A stretch of DNA of 64,000 nucleotides from an uncultured Lachnospiraceae bacterium (GCA_902476265.1 CABSCP010000005.1:62001-126000), one strand, 5' to 3'; shown: positions 50,656 through 59,586, numbered from the stretch's first letter. Made by a program: numbers and translations. The notes: generated from the sequence alone by a model not told the origin.

Positions 50656-51207
50656 ATGACGGAAAAAGAAAAATCCCATGCCGGAATGTTATATCAGCCG
50701 GGTGATCCTGAACTTGCAGCGGACCGCGACGTCACGGTAAAAAAGCTGTATGATTATAATAACCTGCATCCTTTGGAAAGAGAGGCGCGCCAGGCCGCTA
50801 TCCGGGAACTGCTGGGAAAAGTCGGGGAAAACTGTACGGTGGAACAGCCCCTCTTCTGCACCTATGGGTACAATACCACTTTGGGGGATAACTGTTTTCT
50901 CAATGTCAACTGCAAGCTCATGGACAGCGGTTATATCACCATCGGGAATAACGTATTCATCGCTCCCAATGTCTGCATTGTGACGGAAGAACACGCCATG
51001 GATGTTCCACAGCGTCTGGAAGGGCTGGAATACACCCATCCTGTCACCATCGGCGATAATGTCTGGATTTGTACCGGGGCTGTCATTCTGCCCGGTGTGA
51101 CCATCGGCGCGGACAGCGTGATCGGCGCAGGCAGCATCGTGACAAAGGACATTCCTCCCAAAAGTCTGGCTGTGGGGAATCCCTGCAAAGTGATCCGCAG
51201 TCTGTAA
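50656..51207 (+). CDS. sugar O-acetyltransferase (maltose/galactoside acetyltransferase family)
   Basis: It transfers acetyl from acetyl-CoA to a sugar hydroxyl in the cytoplasm. The left-handed beta-helix hexapeptide repeats are visible from residue 70 ('GYNTTLGDNCFLNVNCKLMD', 'ITIGNNVFIAPNVCI'). The family's catalytic His lies in 'TEEHAMDVPQR', and 'VTIGDNVWICTGAVILPGV' ends the helix. The N-terminal Mac domain (MLYQPGDPELAADR) is typical. The start at 50656 is chosen for GAGGTG 5 bp upstream (183 aa). A TATAAT at 50619-50624 may be its -10 box. Confidence 0.92.
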   Translation: MTEKEKSHAGMLYQPGDPELAADRDVTVKKLYDYNNLHPLEREARQAAIRELLGKVGENCTVEQPLFCTYGYNTTLGDNCFLNVNCKLMDSGYITIGNNVFIAPNVCIVTEEHAMDVPQRLEGLEYTHPVTIGDNVWICTGAVILPGVTIGADSVIGAGSIVTKDIPPKSLAVGNPCKVIRSL

Positions 51208-51219
51208 TCTTCCATAAAC

Positions 51220-51293
51220 CATAGAAAGTACGTTCCGCAGACTTTCTATGATCATGAATCAGGGGGCGAAAGCATTTTCTGCTTTCGCCCCCT
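51220..51293 (+). terminator. double hairpin, terminator after the acetyltransferase
   Basis: A first perfect 10-bp stem (51220-51229/51241-51250) is followed by a perfect 14-bp stem AGGGGGCGAAAGCA/TGCTTTCGCCCCCT (51261-51274/51280-51293) with CTTTTCA after it. It also lies at the end of the convergent permease gene. Confidence 0.85.
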
Positions 51294-51297
51294 CTTT

Positions 51298-53511
51298 TCA
51301 TATCATCGTATCGTCCCGCAGGACCTCCGCCAAATTAATTTTACTTACATTCCGCCAGCCAAGATAATAAGCGAATGCCACAATCCCCCAAACAGCCAGC
51401 ATAAAGACAGCAATCGGAAGAAAAGGCGCTTCAGCAAGAAAGGTTCCTGCCTCCAGATAACTCAATTTCAGCAGATATCCCACTGTAATGACTGCCAGCG
51501 GAAGGGTAATCAGAATCGGGCGCCCCGCAATCACCAGCGCCTCAATCCAAAACATCTTTCTGATTTCCGCCGGCGTCAGTCCTACAGACATATATCTTGC
51601 AAATTCCCGTTTTCTCTGACGGACAAAACCCAGCGTGTTGGAAAACACATTGCCGATCCCTATGATTGCAAGCAATATACAGAAACCGCCAAAGATGGTC
51701 ATCATTCCCTGTCTCTGTTTATCATTGTCTTCTTTTTCCTGAATGCGGTTTTCACTTATTATGATTCCGCTTTTAGAGGTAATCCGGCTGATTTCTCTCT
51801 GCAAAGTATTCAGCTCCTCCAATGTTACATTTTCTCTGCCAAGAACACAAATGAAGGTATCTTCTTCCATTCCTCCCACTTGTTCTTTGATTTCTTTCCA
51901 AAGGGCTGCCGGAATAAAATGGACCAGTTCATAATCGTCCTGCGCAGCGTACTCCTCTCTTAAAACAGGGACTTGCTCCGTATAGGACAAAACAGGAACC
52001 TCTATCGCGCTTTCCGTATAGTCGGACTGTCTTAAACTGCTTACCGCATTTTCCCCTTTCACATATGGCAGATACCTGGGATGTCTGAAATCCGGATTTG
52101 TCACATCCCGGATTCGGTTTCTGATCACAGCCCCGTCCAGCCTCGGAGCAATGCCGATTTGTTCACAATAAGACAGAAAACTTGCATCATCCAGGATCAC
52201 AACGGGGGCACTGACCAACCACCCTGTGTCTGTCCGCAGGGCCTGATTGGCCGGGGCATGGGCAAATCCGCCGAAGGACTTCATCCCGTCACTCATTTCG
52301 TCCTCTGTAACGATGGTTTTTGCCTTTGCCTTTTGATAGGCGATGGCGCTTCTCACACCGGGAAGTTTCTGTATCTCTTCTGTTTCTCCAAAAGAATCCA
52401 CATCCGTATCCTTTATGGTAACCATGATATCCCAGACATCCTGATACCGCTCAAAATAAGTTTCCCGCGTACTGATTGCTGACATGGTAAAAAAACACTG
52501 CATGATGGTAAATGCCAGGAAAGAAACGATCAGGGATAAGGATGCTGTCCGCAATGCTTTTCGCTGCGCTTTCAATGCATTCCCCGCCAACTCCCCTTCC
52601 ATACCAAATAAAAGTGTGAGTACAGGGGAACTCTTTTTTCGTTTTAACTGTAATTCACCTTTGTTTTTAATGGCTTCCAGTGGTGTCAGCACGCTTAATT
52701 TTCTGGCGGGAATCCATGCGGAAATCCATATGGTCAGAGCGGTTATGGATAATGTCAGGAGAAGAACCAGCGGATGATAGCCAAAAACCGCCTCATGCCG
52801 GCCCTCCACACTGCTTCCCAACAGAATGTTGACCATTTGTAAAAGCCCCATACTGCCTGCAATGCCAAACAGGGTTCCGGCTAAGACCGGCAGCGCACAC
52901 AGAGACGCCGCCTCCTGTAAAAGACAAATCCGTATCTGTTTCGGCGTAGCCCCGATGCTGGAAAAAATGCCAAACTGATGTATTCTCGCATTCATGGAGA
53001 CTGCGAAAGAATTGTGTATCACTATAATCAGTGAAAGGGATGCCATTGCCAGGATCAGCAGTAACAGCGGAAACAAAAGCCTTGGTGATCTATCCTGTGG
53101 GTCCCGTATCAGATACATTGCCAGAAGTTCATGGTTAAAGGATACCTTTTCCGGGGGAACCCCCGCCGATTCGGCAATCCGAAGCGTATCTTCCAAAACA
53201 GTTCTCCTGTCATGAAAGAAAAGATCAACTGCTGTCTGCCCGTCGGATGTTTCTTTTTCATTTTTAACTGCCTCTTTCACATTGGCAAAATTTTGGATGG
53301 ACGCTATCTCCTCCTGATCCAGTTCTCCGTATAACCGGCTCTGCCAGCCGCCTTCCTCCAGCACAATCCGCTCAATCTCATACTTCCATGCGTTATAAAA
53401 CAGGCCGCATAATAAGGATAAAAGCAGGGCGGATATAAATGCCGCTATCATAACCGAAACGCCGGATGCCCGGTTATTCTTCAAATAGCCTGACGAATAC
53501 TCTTTCCACAT
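51298..53511 (-). CDS. ABC transporter permease, FtsX/MacB-like
   Basis: A large (737 aa) membrane permease of the FtsX superfamily. One hydrophobic segment is at residues 20-40 and a helical group at about 150-290 ('AMASLSLIIVIHNSFAVSMN' ... WISAWIPARKLSVLTPLEAI). A second FtsX domain is at the C-terminus, 610-735 ('FGGFCILLAIIGIGNVFSN'), with an extracytoplasmic domain between. These pumps often export peptides or detoxify antimicrobials. I start it at the ATG at 53511, which has a perfect GGAGGTGA five bases before it; a GTG three codons upstream overlaps the ATPase stop. Confidence 0.88.
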   Translation of the reverse strand: MWKEYSSGYLKNNRASGVSVMIAAFISALLLSLLCGLFYNAWKYEIERIVLEEGGWQSRLYGELDQEEIASIQNFANVKEAVKNEKETSDGQTAVDLFFHDRRTVLEDTLRIAESAGVPPEKVSFNHELLAMYLIRDPQDRSPRLLFPLLLLILAMASLSLIIVIHNSFAVSMNARIHQFGIFSSIGATPKQIRICLLQEAASLCALPVLAGTLFGIAGSMGLLQMVNILLGSSVEGRHEAVFGYHPLVLLLTLSITALTIWISAWIPARKLSVLTPLEAIKNKGELQLKRKKSSPVLTLLFGMEGELAGNALKAQRKALRTASLSLIVSFLAFTIMQCFFTMSAISTRETYFERYQDVWDIMVTIKDTDVDSFGETEEIQKLPGVRSAIAYQKAKAKTIVTEDEMSDGMKSFGGFAHAPANQALRTDTGWLVSAPVVILDDASFLSYCEQIGIAPRLDGAVIRNRIRDVTNPDFRHPRYLPYVKGENAVSSLRQSDYTESAIEVPVLSYTEQVPVLREEYAAQDDYELVHFIPAALWKEIKEQVGGMEEDTFICVLGRENVTLEELNTLQREISRITSKSGIIISENRIQEKEDNDKQRQGMMTIFGGFCILLAIIGIGNVFSNTLGFVRQRKREFARYMSVGLTPAEIRKMFWIEALVIAGRPILITLPLAVITVGYLLKLSYLEAGTFLAEAPFLPIAVFMLAVWGIVAFAYYLGWRNVSKINLAEVLRDDTMI

Positions 53512-53516
53512 ATCCG

Positions 53517-54197
53517 TCACCTCCGCCGCTCGTCGCTGATGATACGACCGTCTTCTATCGTTATGACCCGCTGCGCTTCCAACGCCACTTTTTCATCGTG
53601 GGTGATCAAAAGAATGGTCTGTTCCAGATTACGGTTGGACAATTTCAGCATATCCATAATTTCTTTGGAATTTTTCTGATCCAGATTTCCGGTAGGCTCA
53701 TCCGCCAGAAGCAGCGCCGGACGATAAATCAAAGAACGGGCAATCGCAACCCTTTGCTGCTGCCCGCCCGACAACTGACTGGGCAAAGCTTCAAGCCTGT
53801 CGGCTATTCCCAGCGAGCCGACCACTTTATCAAAATATTCTTTGTTCGGTTTCTTCTTATCAAGAATGAGCGGCATGAGTATATTTTTCCGTACGGTAAG
53901 GGTGGGAATCAGGTTATAAAACTGATATACCAATCCCACTTTTCTCCGCCGGAAGATGGCCGCCTGTGTGGGGTTCAATCGGGAAAGGTCCGTTCCGTCT
54001 ATGAGCACTTTTCCGCCTGTAGGCTGATCCACACTGCCTAAAATATGCAGCAGGGTAGATTTTCCGGAACCGGACGCTCCGACAATCGCCACAAATTCAC
54101 CTCTGCTGACGGTCAGATCAATGCCGTCCAGCGCTGTCACCCGGTTGTCACCGGAACCGTACACCTTACGGACTCCTTCACATGTTAAAATATCCAT
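53517..54197 (-). CDS. ABC transporter ATP-binding protein (MacB/LolD-like)
   Basis: The 226-aa ATPase of the exporter. It has Walker A in 'IVGASGSGKSTLLHILG', a Q-loop 'GLVYQFYNLIPTLTV', signature LSGGQQQRVAIARSL and Walker B 'ALLLADEPTGNLD'. The insert after Walker A is typical of the MacB/LolD/BceA group that pairs with FtsX-type permeases. The permease follows directly. Expression is probably driven by the promoter at 54233-54264, which shares a 32-bp element with the response-regulator promoter. Confidence 0.94.
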   Translation of the reverse strand: MDILTCEGVRKVYGSGDNRVTALDGIDLTVSRGEFVAIVGASGSGKSTLLHILGSVDQPTGGKVLIDGTDLSRLNPTQAAIFRRRKVGLVYQFYNLIPTLTVRKNILMPLILDKKKPNKEYFDKVVGSLGIADRLEALPSQLSGGQQQRVAIARSLIYRPALLLADEPTGNLDQKNSKEIMDMLKLSNRNLEQTILLITHDEKVALEAQRVITIEDGRIISDERRR

Positions 54198-54232
54198 TTG
54201 CTTTTTCCTCCTGTTATGAATGTGATAACTTC

Positions 54233-54264
54233 ATTATAGCAAACGAAAATTACAACTCAGTGAC
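54233..54264 (-). promoter_or_regulatory. promoter of the ABC exporter operon with probable response-regulator site
   Basis: Minus strand: -10 TATAAT at 54233-54238, preceded by GC, and at 54245-54264 the element GTCAC...TGTAA...TTTT; a half site TTACA precedes it (54265-54269 region), giving TTACA-N10-TGTAA. There is no normal -35, as in activator-dependent promoters. The same element, in the same register, lies before the response-regulator gene. Confidence 0.65.
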
Positions 54265-55441
54265 TGTAAAAACGGATTTCAAAACAGGCGCCGCCATCCG
54301 GCATATTTTTTGCCCGTAAGGTTCCGTTCTGTCGTTCGACTATCTCTTTTGACAAAGCCAGACCGATACCGATTCCGCCTTCACAGGCATTCTGCCCTCG
54401 ATAAAACCGTTCAAAAAGATGGGGGATATCTTCCTTCGAAAATCCGGCCCCTTCATCCCAAATGAAAATTTTTGTATATAAGAGATTCTGTTCGTAAGAG
54501 CAATGGACCGTTCCGCCCGGATTATGTTCCATACAATTTTTCATCAGATTGATCATGGCCTCCATGGTCCAGTCCAAATCTGCCGTGACCGCCATCTCTC
54601 CCAGTTCCGGAATGTCAATGGATGTCCCGGTTTCCGCGAATAACTCCTGTAAATTATCCGCTGCAAGAACGAGTACTGTCAGGACATCGATTTCCTCTTT
54701 TTTTAAGACCAGCGCACCTGCATCCAGTCGGGATAAAACGAGCAGGGCTTCCTCTAAACGGGTCAGCCGGTTCAGCTGCTTTTGTATCTGTTCCAGCCTG
54801 CTTTCACCGTATTCCCTTTGCAGCGTCTGTACAGACAAAGAAATTGCGGTGATCGGTGTTTTGATTTGATGCGCAATATTGGCTAAATTCTCTGCAAAAT
54901 CATTTTTTGCCTGAATGGCATTATCTTTTGTCTGATATAAAAACGTTACCGTTTTATAAATTTCATCCTCCAGTTTGGAAAAATCATCTTCCCCCGATGT
55001 GGAAAGAATGTCCGCTTTTCCCGTATTGACCTGTTCCAGATACTCGGCTAAGGCCTGAATCCGTAAGGCTTCCTTTTTATTCCGGTATAAAAAGGTGAGG
55101 ATAAAAAGGAAAATGCCTGACAGAAAACCTGCTGCCACAAAAGATATGCGCTGCCTGTCCGACACATTTAAAAAATCAGATCTGTGGTATCCCCATTCGG
55201 ACAAAACATCCTTTTTTCGTACGCCGTCCGGATTTCCGGTTGTATATTCTTTCAACGCGGCCGAAATGATTTTCCCTGCTTCCGGCTCCTGCTTCAGTAC
55301 TTCCCCACAGATCGCGTTTATCTGTTCAAATTGGAGCCGGCTGTAGTGATGGGATACCATTATTACAGCAATGGCGGAAGCGATGAAACTGACGGACAAC
55401 ACAAACCCCGCCGTAATCAGAACATTTTTCTGCCCGCTCAT
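54257..55441 (-). CDS. sensor histidine kinase
   Basis: A two-component membrane kinase of 394 aa. Transmembrane helices lie at about residues 8-30 and 98-118, with an extracytoplasmic loop of some 65 residues between. The phospho-accepting His191 is in 'NIAHQIKTPITAISLS', the N box in 'NLMKNCMEHNPGG', the G box in 'DEGAGFSKEDIPHLFERFYRG' and 'GIGIGLALSKEIVERQNG'. The start is the ATG at 55441, which overlaps the response-regulator stop (ATGA) with GGAGG 7 bp upstream. It most likely senses a compound exported by the neighbouring ABC pump. Confidence 0.92.
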   Translation of the reverse strand: MSGQKNVLITAGFVLSVSFIASAIAVIMVSHHYSRLQFEQINAICGEVLKQEPEAGKIISAALKEYTTGNPDGVRKKDVLSEWGYHRSDFLNVSDRQRISFVAAGFLSGIFLFILTFLYRNKKEALRIQALAEYLEQVNTGKADILSTSGEDDFSKLEDEIYKTVTFLYQTKDNAIQAKNDFAENLANIAHQIKTPITAISLSVQTLQREYGESRLEQIQKQLNRLTRLEEALLVLSRLDAGALVLKKEEIDVLTVLVLAADNLQELFAETGTSIDIPELGEMAVTADLDWTMEAMINLMKNCMEHNPGGTVHCSYEQNLLYTKIFIWDEGAGFSKEDIPHLFERFYRGQNACEGGIGIGLALSKEIVERQNGTLRAKNMPDGGACFEIRFYSH

Positions 55442-56109
55442 ATCGAATCCTCCATGCGGTATCCCACACTCCGGACTGTTTTCAGACATTCCGGCTGATG
55501 TAATTTGTCCCGCAGGCGTTTCATGGTAACCGTCAATGTATTGTTGTTCACATAGTTCCCCTTCAAATCCCATACCTGTTCCAGGATCTTTTCTCTGGTG
55601 ACCGTGCGCCCTTTATTCTGCATTAAATACAGGAGCAGCTGATATTCTGCCGTGCTCAATCCTACTTCTTCTGAATGGCAGGATACCGATCTGCAATCCC
55701 GGTCGATCAAAATGCCGTCGCAGGAAAGATAGCGTTCTGCCACATTTCCGGTTCTGCGCAGCACCGCTTGAATCCGGGAATACAGCACTTCCAGTGCAAA
55801 CGGCTTTACCAGATAATCATCCGCCCCGCTTTGAAAACCGGAGACAATATCATGGGAGTCACCTCTGACCGTGAGAAAAATAATGGGCAGGTCTTTCCGG
55901 TTTCTGCGAATCCACTGACACAGGGAAGCGCCATGGCCATCCGGCATATTCCAATCCAGGAGAATCAGCGTTGGCACATGGATGTTCAAAGCATGTCTGA
56001 CCTCCGAAAGAGTGCCATATATCGTTACCTTATAATTCTTCTGTTCCAGATATTCTTTCACAAGCCCTGCAATCGCCGGGTCATCTTCCACATAATAGAT
56101 TTCAACCAT
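55438..56109 (-). CDS. OmpR-family response regulator
   Basis: A 223-aa DNA-binding regulator phosphorylated by the neighbouring kinase. The receiver domain has the acidic pocket (VEDD at 7-10), phospho-Asp52 in 'LILLDWNMPDGHG', Thr/Lys switch residues in 'IFLTVRGDSHD' and 'DYLVKPFALEVL'. The C-terminal winged helix has 'STAEYQLLLYLMQNKGRTVT' and 'NNTLTVTMKRLRDKL'. Its promoter at 56140-56171 and the exporter promoter share an element, so it probably controls its own gene and the pump. Confidence 0.93.
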   Translation of the reverse strand: MVEIYYVEDDPAIAGLVKEYLEQKNYKVTIYGTLSEVRHALNIHVPTLILLDWNMPDGHGASLCQWIRRNRKDLPIIFLTVRGDSHDIVSGFQSGADDYLVKPFALEVLYSRIQAVLRRTGNVAERYLSCDGILIDRDCRSVSCHSEEVGLSTAEYQLLLYLMQNKGRTVTREKILEQVWDLKGNYVNNNTLTVTMKRLRDKLHQPECLKTVRSVGYRMEDSI

Positions 56110-56137
56110 TTTCCTTCCCCTCTCTTTTTTTATGAAT

Positions 56138-56189
56138 CTATTATAGCAGGAAAAAGTTACAGTTTCGTGACTTTTTCCTGCTATAATAG
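56138..56189. promoter_or_regulatory. mirror-symmetric promoter element before the response-regulator gene (perfect 20-bp inverted repeat)
   Basis: Arms 56138-56157 and 56170-56189 are exactly complementary and the pairing extends 3 bp inward. Each arm holds GCTATAAT pointing outward. Minus strand: -10 TATAAT at 56140-56145 and the element GTCAC-N5-TGTAA ending at 56171, which matches the exporter promoter base for base in spacing. The plus-directed copy would drive antisense RNA into the collapsed ABC locus. Confidence 0.7.
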
Positions 56190-56211
56190 AAGAGGGCCCT
56201 TCCGGGCGCTT

Positions 56212-56721
56212 TCAATATTCTTTCCGTCCAAAAATGCGGCAGGCGATCGGATAGGATAATAACAGGGCCGTGACCGCCAAAGCGGACAGGATTCCTGCGC
56301 TGGTCAAAATCTGCGCCGGATCTTGAGAAGGCCCGAAAAGCCAGTTCACAAAAAGAATGAGACCCGTTAAGATTCCGGCAGTGCCCAAAACACTGATGAG
56401 CAGCGCCGCATCGCTTTTTTCCTCTCCGACCCTGTAAAATGTAGGAAAAAACAACGCGCCTAAAAACAGGTTGGCGCAGAATCCAAGTACAAACAACATC
56501 AGGATATCCCAGTTTCTGTCAAAAATAACTCCGTGCAGCAGAACGGATGCCCCTACAAATACCACCGTCAGAACAACGCCTGCAAACATCCATCCCAGGA
56601 ATGTCAGATATTGGCTTTTCACGATGTCCCTGCGTCTGACCGGCGCGGTCAATCTAAGTTTCCCTCATTTCCCTAAATTTTCCTTCCTCATCCCCATAAG
56701 GGCGTTCACAGGAAAAGTCAG
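56212..56721 (-). pseudogene. truncated ABC-2 permease fragment
   Basis: The C-terminal part of a multi-spanning ABC-2 type permease, with 'LTAPVRRRDIVKSQYL' and three hydrophobic segments ending 'LSYPIACRIFGRKEY'. Upstream, the same frame continues as 'LLLFGLAAMLTFPVNALMG' and 'MRKENLGK' but is interrupted by an in-frame TGA, where a tryptophan is plausible, before 'GKLRLTAP'. The permease N-terminus is missing. The permease is therefore broken by both the deletion and a nonsense codon. Confidence 0.7.
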
Positions 56722-56992
56722 CATTGCAGCCAAACCGAATAAAAGCAACGCCGATTTTCTCCCTCAGGGCCACATCCTCATCTCCCATCTGCTGTCCGAA
56801 CAATCGGACCTCCCCGGCGTCTTTAAAGAGGGTGTTTAAGATGCAGCCGATCGTGGTGGTTTTCCCCGCTCCGTTCTCCCCCACAAAGCCCATGACCGTT
56901 CCCGTCGGCAGCCGAAAAGATACCCGATCCAGACAGAAGCCTGATTTTTCATACGTTTTTGAAACATTTTCCAATTCCAGTGCATATTCCAT
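56654..56992 (-). pseudogene. truncated ABC ATPase fragment fused to permease sequence
   Basis: The first 83 residues are a normal ABC ATPase start ('ALELENVSKTYEKSGF', Walker A 'GFVGENGAGKTTTIGCILN', 'LREKIGV'). The signature motif and Walker B are absent. After residue 83 the frame runs out of phase through permease coding DNA (AFIRFGCNADF...) and stops. An internal deletion joined the ATPase gene to the permease gene. It lies 2 bp after the GntR gene. Confidence 0.75.
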
Positions 56993-56994
56993 TT

Positions 56995-57372
56995 CTATTC
57001 CTCCTCCCTGTAAAACAGTTCCAGCAGTTCTTTAAGCTTATCCAGCGAAATGCCGGCCGCCCTGCCGATCTCAGCCGCCTGCATTAAATGTCCCTCCGCC
57101 TGGCGCTGCTGTTCTTCCTGATAAAAGTCCTTGTTCTGCGCGGACACAAAACTGCCCCGTCCCACCGTAGTTTCGATAAATCCGTCCCGCTGTAAATCCT
57201 CGTATGCTTTCTGCACCGTGATGACGCTGACATGAATGGACCGGGCCAGGGACCGCATGGAAGGAATCGGTTCCCCTGTCTGAAGCTCTCCGCTCATGAT
57301 CATCGCCTTTATCTGGGATGTAATCTGTTCATAAATCGGTTTACTGGTATTGCTGCTGATGATAATATCCAC
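56995..57372 (-). CDS. GntR-family regulator, YtrA-like, GTG start
   Basis: A 125-aa winged-helix repressor with a short C-terminal helical tail, the architecture of YtrA-type regulators that control ABC transporters. It has 'KPIYEQITSQIKAMIMSGEL' then 'MRSLARSIHVSVITVQKAYEDL' and 'GFIETTVGRGSFVS'. I choose the GTG at 57372 because GGAAGGTG lies 5 bp before it; the ATG eight codons earlier (57396) has no SD. It binds, most likely, the palindrome over its own promoter. The transporter genes it would control are decayed, so the repressor is now alone. Confidence 0.9.
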   Translation of the reverse strand: MDIIISSNTSKPIYEQITSQIKAMIMSGELQTGEPIPSMRSLARSIHVSVITVQKAYEDLQRDGFIETTVGRGSFVSAQNKDFYQEEQQRQAEGHLMQAAEIGRAAGISLDKLKELLELFYREEE

Positions 57373-57406
57373 AGTCGCACCTTCCGTTCCTTTCATTGAT
57401 ATATTG

Positions 57407-57455
57407 TGTACTTATTGTATAAGTACATTCTATACTTTTAAGATTGCTTTGTCAA
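57407..57455 (-). promoter_or_regulatory. promoter and YtrA-type operator of the GntR gene
   Basis: Minus strand: perfect TTGACA at 57450-57455, 17-bp spacer, TAGAAT at 57427-57432. A perfect palindrome TGTACTTAT-TGT-ATAAGTACA (57407-57427) begins at the last base of the -10 and covers the start point. Confidence 0.8.
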
Positions 57456-57467
57456 GGTCAAAGCTCC

Positions 57468-57496
57468 TTGTGTTTCACACCAATCTGTATTATAAT
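57468..57496 (+). promoter_or_regulatory. promoter of the FUSC-like gene
   Basis: TTGTGT at 57468-57473, 17-bp spacer, perfect TATAAT at 57491-57496; about 100 bp before the start codon. Confidence 0.65.
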
Positions 57497-57596
57497 GATA
57501 CTCAAATCAAACCATAACCCAAGAATGGACTTTTCTGACATACACTTCCTTTAAAATGAGAGCGATGCCGTCCTTATAAAGGAGACGATCTTATTC

Positions 57597-59567
57597 ATGA
57601 AAAATCAAACACAATCAAAAATGGCAAAGCTTCGTACCAAGTTCACCACTGCTCTGCCAATCATTCTCTTCTTCCTGTTTTTATTTTATTCTACGATTCT
57701 GCTATTCGGAATCTCTTACTCTATTCTCGTTTCAGTGGTCACGATCCTGTTCAAAGTCAATTATCGAAAATACTTAACGCCTGTACAGCTTCTGATTCTG
57801 ATCGGAATCCAGTTTTTCATGGCACTGTTAAGCTTCTTTGCAACGCTCAACCTGCCCCTTTGTCTGCTCCTCAACTTAACCGTTCCCTTTTTGCTGGTTT
57901 TTCTTAAGACTTCACAGTTCAATCAGCTTGGGTATTTCGCCAGCGCCATGTGTTTTGTCTTTCTCCAGCTGCGTCCCGTAGGCTGGGACGGGCTGACCAT
58001 GCAGCTGGCGGCTCTGGCTTATGGAATGGCGGTTCTGACTGTCGCTCTGCTTTTTTGTTCGCTCCGCAATAAAAAGGACAATCATTTCCTTCCCGCCCAA
58101 AAAGGGCTGTTGCTCTTAGCGGCAGCCCTTCAAAACCAGATAAATCCTGACAACGGAGAAACCGACCGTCAGGCGGAGGCTGTCTTTCCGATCCTGCAGG
58201 GCCTTTACAAAGATGCCTATAAAAGCCGCGGATTGACTCATGTAGTGAGTCCGCAGGGAAAAATCCAGTATATGTTCGCACTGCTGTTTCAGCGGGCCGT
58301 CTATTTTCTCACCAACACAGAGCAGGCAGCTGCCCTTTCCGACGACGGCTGCCGCGATCTGCTGGAGCGTCTGGCCCGGTATATGAAACGAGCGGGAACC
58401 GAAGGATTTGAGGAAAACGATCTGGAAAGCGCCGGGAAAAAACTTCTTGCCGAAGCTGAGGGACGGGAGGAAATGCCTTATGTATTCGCCCAGAATTTTC
58501 TCCGCCTTTTTCTGCTGATTCTGGAAAATATCCGTCAGATCGGTGCAAACGAGCTCCCCCGCTGCTGGAAGCTTCCGGAGTATCATCATCCGTTAAAAAA
58601 ACTGTTCCGGCACATGCAGATTGACGCGTTCGAGACTCGATTTGCCTTGCGCTTGAGCGTGGTTCTGACCGTTGGATTTTTGTACAATATGACCGGCCAC
58701 AATCATGGCTACTGGTTTGTGCTGAACGCATTTCTGCTGCTGAGGCCCATGTATGAGGAAAGCGCCACCCGCATCAAAACCCGTTTCATCGGCACCATGG
58801 CAGGCTGCCTTGTCCTGCAGTTTCTTCTTCCGCTGTTTGATGGAACCGGCTGGCATTTCGTGCTGGCCACGATCATGGCAATCGGCCTGTATATGGAAAC
58901 GGCCGGCACGTGGCAGCAGGCCCTCTTTTCCACCTGCTTCGCTCTGACACTCACCACTCTGGCACTCCCTCAGACGCTGGCCTTTGAACTGCGCCTCCTC
59001 TATGTCGTCTGCGCCATGATGTTTGTTCTGATCGTCAATCGTTTCGTATTTCCCACCCGCCGGAAGGGCCAGTTCCACTATAATCTTTACCAGCTGTTTC
59101 ATATGCATCACGTATATCTGAGCCTGCTGGCTGACAGCCTGACCGCTCCGCCGGACTATGGGGTAATCTGTGACATCCAGATTCATTACCATTTAATTCA
59201 TGACCAGATTCTCCAGTATTTACAACAGGCGGACAGTGAGGACGCCGACTTTATACGCAGAATCCTTCGGATTTCCTGGCACATGATTTCAGAGGCGGAA
59301 CAGATGCTCTACCTCATCAGCACAGGAAAAACATCGGACATCAATGTTTCCCAGATGGAGGACTATCTGACCTTCACCTCCTGCATTCTGGGAGAAATTC
59401 AGAAAATGATGGAGATGAAGGCCGATCACGTTCCCACGCCTCCACGGCCCTTCCTTCACAAACGAACCATGGACGGGGAAATTCAGCTGTCCCGCTTAAT
59501 GGAACAGTATTCCAAGCAGGTGTCCGAGCTGTATCGCTGTATCTGCAATCATAAACAGGGAAAATGA
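57597..59567 (+). CDS. FUSC-family membrane protein (YccS/aromatic-acid-exporter-like)
   Basis: A 656-aa membrane protein with two halves. About six N-terminal hydrophobic segments (residues 20-160), a cytoplasmic region, and a second membrane block (residues 355-480: 'LSVVLTVGFLYNMTGHNHG', 'YWFVLNAFLLLRPMYEES', 'ATIMAIGLYMETAGTWQQAL') with a helical C-terminal domain. The second block matches the FUSC core. Members export small aromatic acids or act in envelope stress, but the substrate is unknown. The ATG has AAAGGAGACG 8-10 bp upstream. Confidence 0.82.
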   Translation: MKNQTQSKMAKLRTKFTTALPIILFFLFLFYSTILLFGISYSILVSVVTILFKVNYRKYLTPVQLLILIGIQFFMALLSFFATLNLPLCLLLNLTVPFLLVFLKTSQFNQLGYFASAMCFVFLQLRPVGWDGLTMQLAALAYGMAVLTVALLFCSLRNKKDNHFLPAQKGLLLLAAALQNQINPDNGETDRQAEAVFPILQGLYKDAYKSRGLTHVVSPQGKIQYMFALLFQRAVYFLTNTEQAAALSDDGCRDLLERLARYMKRAGTEGFEENDLESAGKKLLAEAEGREEMPYVFAQNFLRLFLLILENIRQIGANELPRCWKLPEYHHPLKKLFRHMQIDAFETRFALRLSVVLTVGFLYNMTGHNHGYWFVLNAFLLLRPMYEESATRIKTRFIGTMAGCLVLQFLLPLFDGTGWHFVLATIMAIGLYMETAGTWQQALFSTCFALTLTTLALPQTLAFELRLLYVVCAMMFVLIVNRFVFPTRRKGQFHYNLYQLFHMHHVYLSLLADSLTAPPDYGVICDIQIHYHLIHDQILQYLQQADSEDADFIRRILRISWHMISEAEQMLYLISTGKTSDINVSQMEDYLTFTSCILGEIQKMMEMKADHVPTPPRPFLHKRTMDGEIQLSRLMEQYSKQVSELYRCICNHKQGK

Positions 59568-59586
59568 AAAATTTGACGGTTTGCGG

